From contig NZ_JAUOPN010000009.1 in assembly GCF_030547005.1 (NCBI RefSeq), positions 1 through 64,000 of the forward strand: a DNA stretch of 64,000 bases. Reading direction: 5' to 3'. Source of the DNA: Maribacter sp. 1_MG-2023 (GTDB taxonomy: Bacteria > Bacteroidota > Bacteroidia > Flavobacteriales > Flavobacteriaceae). This document shows positions 58,974 through 64,000 of this stretch, one piece after another. The notes under the pieces were generated by a model. It saw nothing but the letters and a program-made list of their open reading frames with translations. It did not search any database and was not told where the DNA came from. Position numbers and translations under genes: made by a program. Each line of letters opens with the position of its first letter. Position 1 is the stretch's first letter.

Positions 58974-59049
58974 GCTGCAAAATTAAATGAAATTAAATTA
59001 CTGATTTAATTATCCTGACATTCCTTTTAAGGTAATTTGAATCATAGAT

Positions 59050-60453
59050 TTATTTAGATATTTCATTTAAAGCTTGTTTGAAAGAGTTTACGGAGCGTGT
59101 AATATCAGAAGCTGTTGTCGCCCAAGAACAGATACTTATTCTAATCACTTTTTTACCTTTCCATATGGATCCGCCTGCCCAACATTCTCGTAACTCTTGA
59201 ACCCTTTTCAGCACATTATCGGTAAGTGCATCGGTTTCACATTGAATTAATACTTGATTAAAAACAACGTCATTAAGAACAGAGAATCCGTCTACAATCT
59301 TAATTTCATTGGCAAACTGATTGGCTCTTAGGTGCATTTCATAAATCATTTCATCAATACCATTTTTGCCTAAATATTTCATTGTTGCCCATAGCTCAAT
59401 AACTCTGGCTCTGCGTGACATCTCTGGTGTATAGAACATACCATCTCGCTTTTCGCCTGTTATAATGTAGCTTCCGGTCATATGTAGGGCAGATCTAATT
59501 GCAGCTTCATCTTCACAAAGTACAATGCCGCAATCATACGGAGTGTTTAGAGTTTTATGTCCGTCAACAGCCCAAGAGTTGGCTCCTTCAATACCCTTTG
59601 TTAAATGTTTTAATTTATCTACGGCACCGGCCCACAGACCAAAAGCACCATCAATATGTACCCATGACCCTGCCTTTTTTGCAATTTTACATAGCTCGGA
59701 GAAATTATCAAAAGAACCGCTATTAACATTCCCAGCTTGTAGAATTAATATAGTTCTTTCATCTAATTGAGGTAAATTATTCAGCTCTAGTCTACCTTGA
59801 TCATCAACATCTACCCATTCAATATTTTCTTTACCAAATCCTAAAAGTCCTATTGCTTTTAGAATAGTAGAATGCGCATGTTTACCAGTAACAATTCGTA
59901 ATTGAGGAGCATTGAACAAACCTTTATCGTTAATATCCCAATTAAGGTTGGATAGTAATCTAAAGCGCGCAGCTGCTAATCCGCAGAAATTAGCAGTAGA
60001 AGTGCCACTTACAAAACCTGCGACAGTACTTTCAGGAAGATTTAAAATCTCTTTTAACCATTTCTCAACAACAGTTTCTAGTACTGATCCAATAGGGGAG
60101 AGCACATGCATGGCAGGTGCTTGATCCCAAAATGTAGATATTACTTTTGCGGCTAAACTTACAGGTATAGCGCCACCAGAAACAAAGCCGAAGTATCTAG
60201 CACCTGTTGTTGTAACTGTTGCTGGAGAACCGTATTGGTTTAAAAAATCTAAAACATCATTGGCTTTGCTCGAATTCTGCGGCATAGATTCATCGAATTT
60301 ATCTAAGTCAGATAATGCCTGTTCAGTTGGATATACATTTCTTTCAAAAACACTTTCTAGATATTCTTTTGCGAATTGAGACGCTTTTTCAAAAATGATT
60401 TTCTCATCCACTTCTTTATACATCTGTTTCTGTACTTTACTTGTGCTTTTCAT
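59050..60453 (-). CDS. PLP-dependent group II decarboxylase-like protein
   Basis: A 467-residue fold-type I PLP enzyme of the group II amino acid decarboxylase family (DDC/GAD/tyrosine decarboxylase type). GFVSGTSTANFCGLAAAR is the cofactor phosphate loop, HAHSTILKAIGLLGFG follows, HIDGAFGLWA contains the Asp that contacts PLP, and the Schiff-base Lys lies in AVDGHKTLNTPYDCG. It probably decarboxylates an aromatic or acidic amino acid. It is divergent from a MocR-type regulator gene, with only 112 bases between the start codons, so the pair is probably one regulatory unit. Confidence 0.9.
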   Translation of the reverse strand: MKSTSKVQKQMYKEVDEKIIFEKASQFAKEYLESVFERNVYPTEQALSDLDKFDESMPQNSSKANDVLDFLNQYGSPATVTTTGARYFGFVSGGAIPVSLAAKVISTFWDQAPAMHVLSPIGSVLETVVEKWLKEILNLPESTVAGFVSGTSTANFCGLAAARFRLLSNLNWDINDKGLFNAPQLRIVTGKHAHSTILKAIGLLGFGKENIEWVDVDDQGRLELNNLPQLDERTILILQAGNVNSGSFDNFSELCKIAKKAGSWVHIDGAFGLWAGAVDKLKHLTKGIEGANSWAVDGHKTLNTPYDCGIVLCEDEAAIRSALHMTGSYIITGEKRDGMFYTPEMSRRARVIELWATMKYLGKNGIDEMIYEMHLRANQFANEIKIVDGFSVLNDVVFNQVLIQCETDALTDNVLKRVQELRECWAGGSIWKGKKVIRISICSWATTASDITRSVNSFKQALNEISK

Positions 60454-60565
60454 TTTATATATTTTTAGAATTGTTACTGATTATCGCTTTCAAAATTGAA
60501 CAATTTATAAATACCATAACAGATTCAGTTTTTGTAAATTTAACCAGTACAGATAAAAAATCATA

Positions 60566-62011
60566 TTGAAATCAATACCCACAAAAAGTTATAAATACAT
60601 AGAAATTGCTAACAGTATAGAGCAACAAATTTATGATGGAGTTCTTAAGTTAGGCGATAAGTTACCTTCATTACGTGTATTGCAGCAAGAATACGGCGTT
60701 AGCATAAGTACAGTTCTACAGGCGTATTATCAATTAGAGGCAAAAAGTTTAATTGAGCCTAAAGCAAAATCTGGATATTTTGTCATTTTTTGCTCAGCGG
60801 ATATTCCAAAGAGTCCTGTGAAGAGTAGTCCGGATCAATCATCTGTAAAAAGTAGTTCAACAGAAATTATCGTTGATTTTTTTCAAAACCTTTCTATTGA
60901 AAAGGGCGTTGATTTTTCATTGGGTGTACCATCAAAAGAGTTGTTACCTATTGCGAAGTTAAACAAGGTTATGCATGATGCAATTATATCGTTGCCGCTA
61001 GGTGGCAGTGCACAAGGCGATATTTTAGGACGTGAGAATTTACGAAGACAAATAGCGCGAAGGTCTATTTTATGGGGAGGTAAACTTACAGAAAATGATT
61101 TAATCATAACATCTGGTTGTACCAGCGCATTATCATTTTCTTTGATGACCGTAACGAAGCCAGGAGATACCATTGCAGTAGAAAGCCCTGTTTATTTTGG
61201 ATTATTACAACTTGCAAAGACATTAGGGTTAAGGGTTCTAGAGTTGCCAACAGATCCCCTTACAGGTATAGACTTGAATGCCTTAGAAAAAGCAATTGAC
61301 AATAATGATATTAAAGCAATTGCAATAATTTCTAATTTTAATAACCCTATGGGGAATACAATGTCTGATGATGGTAAAAAGGCATTGGTGAAAATTATTC
61401 AAAAACATAACATTCCACTTATAGAAGATGATATATATGGTGATATTTATTATGGCGAAAGTAGACCTACTACATGTAAAACCTATGATGATACAGGTCT
61501 TGTAATTCTATGCGGCTCTTTTTCTAAAACACTTGCTTGTGGGTATAGGGTAGGATGGGTGGCACCAGGTAACTATTTCGATGAAATCGTGAAACTAAAA
61601 CTTTATTTGTCTTCAACCACGGCGACAATTACCGAAGAAGCATTGGCGTTATTTTTAGAAAAGGGTAGGTATGACCATCATTTAAGAAAGTTACGGCATA
61701 CGCTACATACGAACAGTTTGAAATTTTTAAAAGCTATTGTAGCATATTTTCCAAAAGATACACGAGTAAGCAAACCAAAGGGAGGTTTTCTATTATGGGT
61801 AGAATTAGCTGTAACTATAGATACAGAGGTACTCTATAAGTTAGCGGAATGTGAAGAAATTAGATTTTTTCCTGGAAAGATTTTTACACTCCAAGATCAG
61901 TACAACAATTGTCTTCGTCTTAGTTACGGACTGGTTTGGAATGAAGAAATAGATAATGCTTTATACCGTTTAGGAATACTCATTAAAAACTATGAGCAGA
62001 TAAAGAACTAA
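60566..62011 (+). CDS. MocR/GntR-family regulator with aminotransferase domain
   Basis: A 481-residue regulator starting at a TTG codon (KSIPTKSYKYIEIANSIEQQI). The N-terminal GntR winged helix (about 8-75) contains KLPSLRVLQQEYGVSISTVLQAYYQLE in parts. The rest (about 110-475) is an aminotransferase-like domain with a PLP Lys in CGSFSKTLACGYRVGW and the Asp of IEDDIYGD. MocR proteins use PLP or an amino acid-PLP adduct as signal. The divergent decarboxylase next door is a PLP enzyme, so it is the obvious target. The 112-base spacer should hold its operator. Confidence 0.92.
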   Translation: MKSIPTKSYKYIEIANSIEQQIYDGVLKLGDKLPSLRVLQQEYGVSISTVLQAYYQLEAKSLIEPKAKSGYFVIFCSADIPKSPVKSSPDQSSVKSSSTEIIVDFFQNLSIEKGVDFSLGVPSKELLPIAKLNKVMHDAIISLPLGGSAQGDILGRENLRRQIARRSILWGGKLTENDLIITSGCTSALSFSLMTVTKPGDTIAVESPVYFGLLQLAKTLGLRVLELPTDPLTGIDLNALEKAIDNNDIKAIAIISNFNNPMGNTMSDDGKKALVKIIQKHNIPLIEDDIYGDIYYGESRPTTCKTYDDTGLVILCGSFSKTLACGYRVGWVAPGNYFDEIVKLKLYLSSTTATITEEALALFLEKGRYDHHLRKLRHTLHTNSLKFLKAIVAYFPKDTRVSKPKGGFLLWVELAVTIDTEVLYKLAECEEIRFFPGKIFTLQDQYNNCLRLSYGLVWNEEIDNALYRLGILIKNYEQIKN

Positions 62012-62029
62012 GCATTTATTTGTTTAAAA

Positions 62030-62641
62030 TTACTTTTCTACAATAGTTCTAAAAGTCAAATTTACTCTAGGGTTTTTACTTTTAGTAGTTGGCGGCAATC
62101 GATGTAACCAATTTGTTTGCGTTTCATCTTTCATAATCAATAAGCTGCCATGTTCTAAAACCAATTCTACTTTCTCTTTAGTTTCTTTATGTTTAAATGC
62201 GAATTTGCGTTCATCGCCAAAACTAAGAGAAGCAATGGCTCCGTTCTTCTTTAGGTCTTTTTCTCCATCGCTGTGCCAAGCCATACCCTCGCTACCGTCG
62301 TGATATAAGTTTAGTAGGCACGAGTTAAACGTTTCTCCTGTTTCTTGTTCTATTCTATCTTTTAATGCCAGTAATTCCATCGTCCACGGTAAAGCCTCTT
62401 TTGTAGTATTAGAGTAAGTATATTCGAATGGTTTTTCGCCATACCAAGCTACTTTACGTTTGGTAATAATCTTTTTTCCAAAGATGATAGCTTCATCATT
62501 TTTCCAAACAATGTTATTGAGTAGTTTATCTAGGTAATTCTCAGCTTCCTGTTGGGTAAGTATTTTTCCGTAGTAATTAACTGTTCCTCCCTGCGGAAGC
62601 AAGTTTTTACTATGGTCAACCTTTATATCGAATAATTTCAT
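62030..62641 (-). CDS. alkB: Alpha-ketoglutarate-dependent DNA repair dioxygenase AlkB
   Basis: A 203-residue Fe(II)/2-oxoglutarate dioxygenase. The iron triad is His123 and Asp125 in WHSDGE and His180 in WLHRLPP; Arg192 and Arg198 in PRVNLTFR bind 2-oxoglutarate. NLYHDGSEGMAWHSDGE is the core motif. It removes methyl lesions such as 1-methyladenine and 3-methylcytosine from DNA or RNA. Despite the symbol, it is unrelated to the alkane hydroxylase AlkB at 4331-5371. Single gene. Confidence 0.93.
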   Translation of the reverse strand: MKLFDIKVDHSKNLLPQGGTVNYYGKILTQQEAENYLDKLLNNIVWKNDEAIIFGKKIITKRKVAWYGEKPFEYTYSNTTKEALPWTMELLALKDRIEQETGETFNSCLLNLYHDGSEGMAWHSDGEKDLKKNGAIASLSFGDERKFAFKHKETKEKVELVLEHGSLLIMKDETQTNWLHRLPPTTKSKNPRVNLTFRTIVEK

Positions 62642-62776
62642 TTTCTAATTCATGCTCGTGTGCTTTTACAAGCTAATAAAATTTTAACGCTTTAAAAAAC
62701 AAAAGCGAATAGCTAACCTTTTTTTATAAGATTATCTACTCGCTTTTATAATTAAAGAGAACTTTGTTGATATAGA

Positions 62777-63256
62777 CTATTTGCTTTTAAGCAAGTTTTT
62801 AATCGTTTTGTTCCATTTTTCTATAGACTGAAACTCTCCGCTCAATTGATAGTTTACTTCAGCATTATAGAATTCAAAAACGGTATCGGGTTCATTTGCC
62901 TTTTTAGAAAAAAGATTCAAAAGTAAACGCTCTGTTATTTTCTCTTTTCTAGCATACGATTTGCCGATATTGGCAATTTCAGAGGTCTTAATGGTAGATA
63001 AATCGGCGTATTGTTGATTTAAAACATCACCATTTTTAGAAATAAAGAATACGAATTTTTTCTGTGCATCAACACCTATGGCGTAGTGACCAAAAATTTC
63101 ATGTTCCGTTATTTGACAATTATGTTTACTGGCAACATCGTTAAGAGATGTCATCATTTGTTTTTCTTTCGTTTTTCTACTTCTGCTAGTTACAACAAAA
63201 GGCATTGCACAAAGTGCAACAGATGCTAAACCAATAGCGGCTATTCCTAATTCCAT
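62777..63256 (-). CDS. Membrane-anchored hypothetical protein
   Basis: A 159-residue protein with one N-terminal membrane helix (about 3-23, MELGIAAIGLASVALCAMPF) followed by a basic stretch SRSRKTKEKQ, so the soluble C-terminal domain (about 35-159) is most likely cytoplasmic. It contains KFVFFISKNGDVLNQQYADLSTIKTSE, a beta-hairpin like those in small PH-like domains. I do not recognise a family. It is co-oriented with the next two genes but separated from them by about 100 bases. Confidence 0.7.
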   Translation of the reverse strand: MELGIAAIGLASVALCAMPFVVTSRSRKTKEKQMMTSLNDVASKHNCQITEHEIFGHYAIGVDAQKKFVFFISKNGDVLNQQYADLSTIKTSEIANIGKSYARKEKITERLLLNLFSKKANEPDTVFEFYNAEVNYQLSGEFQSIEKWNKTIKNLLKSK

Positions 63257-63364
63257 TTTCTAATTTTTTAAATATGATATATTGTTTTCTGTATGATGTT
63301 TTAAATAACATCATATTAAATAGTTACATATGGTTACCAAAACGATAACCTTTAAAAAAATGGA

Positions 63365-63739
63365 TTACCAGAAACTATGGAAAGGGAAGATGTAATCAGA
63401 CTTTCTATGTCTTATCAATAACGTATTAGCGAACAGTTGGTACTGCTTTATTCTTGCTGCAAAGCGTAACTCACTATTATTTATATGTGAGATTAAACTT
63501 GTGAACGGTAATTTGTAATTCGGTGATGATACTTCCGCAACATCAGAAACTGAAATTTCAGATTGCTGTGCATGTGGAGATAATGTCTTTGTAGATTCTT
63601 TGAATAAGGATTGCTTATTATTGCTAAGGTTTATTACAACCTCATTAGAAAATGGTAACGTATTTGCAGAACTATATATCCCGAAACAATAAATTGTAAC
63701 GAGTAAAAGCACTTTAAATATGTTATTTATACTTTTCAT
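63365..63739 (-). CDS. Secreted hypothetical protein
   Basis: About 124 residues from the ATG at 63739 (MKSINNIFKVLLLVTIYCFG); a TTG start nine bases upstream overlaps the antiporter stop and was rejected. The N-terminus is a signal peptide (about 1-26). The mature part is Ser/Asn/Lys-rich with no motif, ending RHRKSDYIFPFHSFW. Its start follows the stop of the antiporter gene by one base (TAAtATG), so it is translationally coupled to it. Function unknown. Confidence 0.6.
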   Translation of the reverse strand: MKSINNIFKVLLLVTIYCFGIYSSANTLPFSNEVVINLSNNKQSLFKESTKTLSPHAQQSEISVSDVAEVSSPNYKLPFTSLISHINNSELRFAARIKQYQLFANTLLIRHRKSDYIFPFHSFW

Positions 63740-63740
63740 A

Positions 63741-64000
63741 TTAAGCAATAACCGCTTGGTTTAGAATTACATTAACTTCTTTCAAACTTTCGTCATTATC
63801 TAGCAGCAATACTAGAGTATCATTAGCTTCTATAATGGTAGAACCTCCGGGTCTAACAAAAGTGCCATCTCGTTTGATCATTACAATGAATGCAGCTCTT
63901 GGTAAGTGCAAATCTATTATACGTTTATCTACCGCAAAACTATTTGGCAAAATTATAACTTCTTCCATAGCAGATTTCGGTAGATTGAGAATATATCTAT
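63741..64000 (-). CDS. 3' end of a cation/proton antiporter with TrkA-C domain (partial)
   Basis: The open frame continues to the window edge. Before the internal ATG at 63968 it reads RYILNLPKSA, so that ATG is not the true start. The visible 85 residues (IILPNSFAVDKRIIDLHLPR, AAFIVMIKRDGTFVRPGGST, DTLVLLLDN) form a TrkA-C (RCK_C) domain as found at the C-terminus of NhaP2/CvrA-type potassium/proton antiporters, where it senses a ligand to gate transport. The membrane part lies outside. Fusion to a membrane domain is inferred from the family. Confidence 0.78.
   Translation of the reverse strand, partial: RYILNLPKSAMEEVIILPNSFAVDKRIIDLHLPRAAFIVMIKRDGTFVRPGGSTIIEANDTLVLLLDNDESLKEVNVILNQAVIA

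Noticed and set aside
62030-62641. A duplicate of the alkane hydroxylase gene, both called alkB
   Set aside because: The protein here is the Fe/2-oxoglutarate DNA-repair enzyme; the name is shared by accident and the sequences are unrelated.
63741-63968. A separate 75-residue gene starting at 63968
   Set aside because: The frame is open to the window edge and the sequence matches the tail of a larger antiporter protein.

Overview
The window reads as a chromosomal segment of a marine member of the Flavobacteriaceae (Bacteroidota), in the style of Maribacter, Zobellia or Cellulophaga. This rests on low GC, many Bacteroidota-type lipoproteins, a hybrid two-component system with a regulator propeller, DUF2807/PspC/PadR/DUF4870 genes in one operon, families such as DUF4442, DUF2141 and CIA30, a TAnnTTTG-type promoter, and ACCCACCCC/GGGGTGGGT intergenic repeats. 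No tRNA, rRNA, CRISPR array, phage module or SusC/SusD pair was seen. The genus guess is inference.

Layout. 1-4.3 kb is an accessory strip of unrecognised small genes. They are separated by repeats that behave like integron cassette boundaries: a 77-bp palindrome occurs twice, identically, and each unit starts with bases complementary to a box after its gene. 4.3-11.6 kb holds an AlkB-type alkane hydroxylase, then an S1 sulfatase, a GH2 beta-galactosidase and a lipoprotein formylglycine-generating enzyme; the last three look like one sulfated-galactoside module whose sulfatase is activated by its neighbour. 11.6-22.1 kb is mainly housekeeping: LytTR regulator, thioredoxin reductase, dipeptide epimerase plus BioF-like enzyme, the DUF4870-PadR-PspC-DUF2807 envelope operon, and an AIM24 protein. 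A membrane-protein gene at 20.8 kb is broken by an in-frame TGA.

22.4-30 kb carries a large hybrid sensor kinase followed by a collagen-like lipoprotein, a Kelch-like lipoprotein and a DUF1624 acyltransferase. 30.3-32.7 kb has a methyltransferase and two decayed genes (sterol desaturase and outer-membrane barrel). 32.8-46.2 kb is metabolic and stress-related: DUF2461, M81 peptidase, Nudix, MsrA, PBP4-type DacB, OxyR, DoxX, CIA30, PaiB-like, alpha/beta hydrolase, S9 peptidase and an SDR protein.

46.2-53.6 kb is a distinct island. Two tracts of a roughly 260-bp tandem repeat flank a convergent pair: a GH130 glycoside phosphorylase/hydrolase fused to a response-regulator receiver domain, and a GT4 glycosyltransferase fused to an alpha/alpha-toroid domain. 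A dead IS3-family element lies between the two genes. 53.6-64 kb holds peptidase E, a DEAD-box helicase, a C-type-lectin-like secreted protein, an IS3 scrap, an FAD oxidoreductase, a divergent PLP decarboxylase/MocR pair, a DNA-repair AlkB, two small envelope proteins and the 3' end of a cation/proton antiporter that runs off the window.

Most interesting: the cassette-like array at the left edge, the GH130-receiver fusion with its repeat-bracketed GT4 partner, and several recent-looking gene inactivations.
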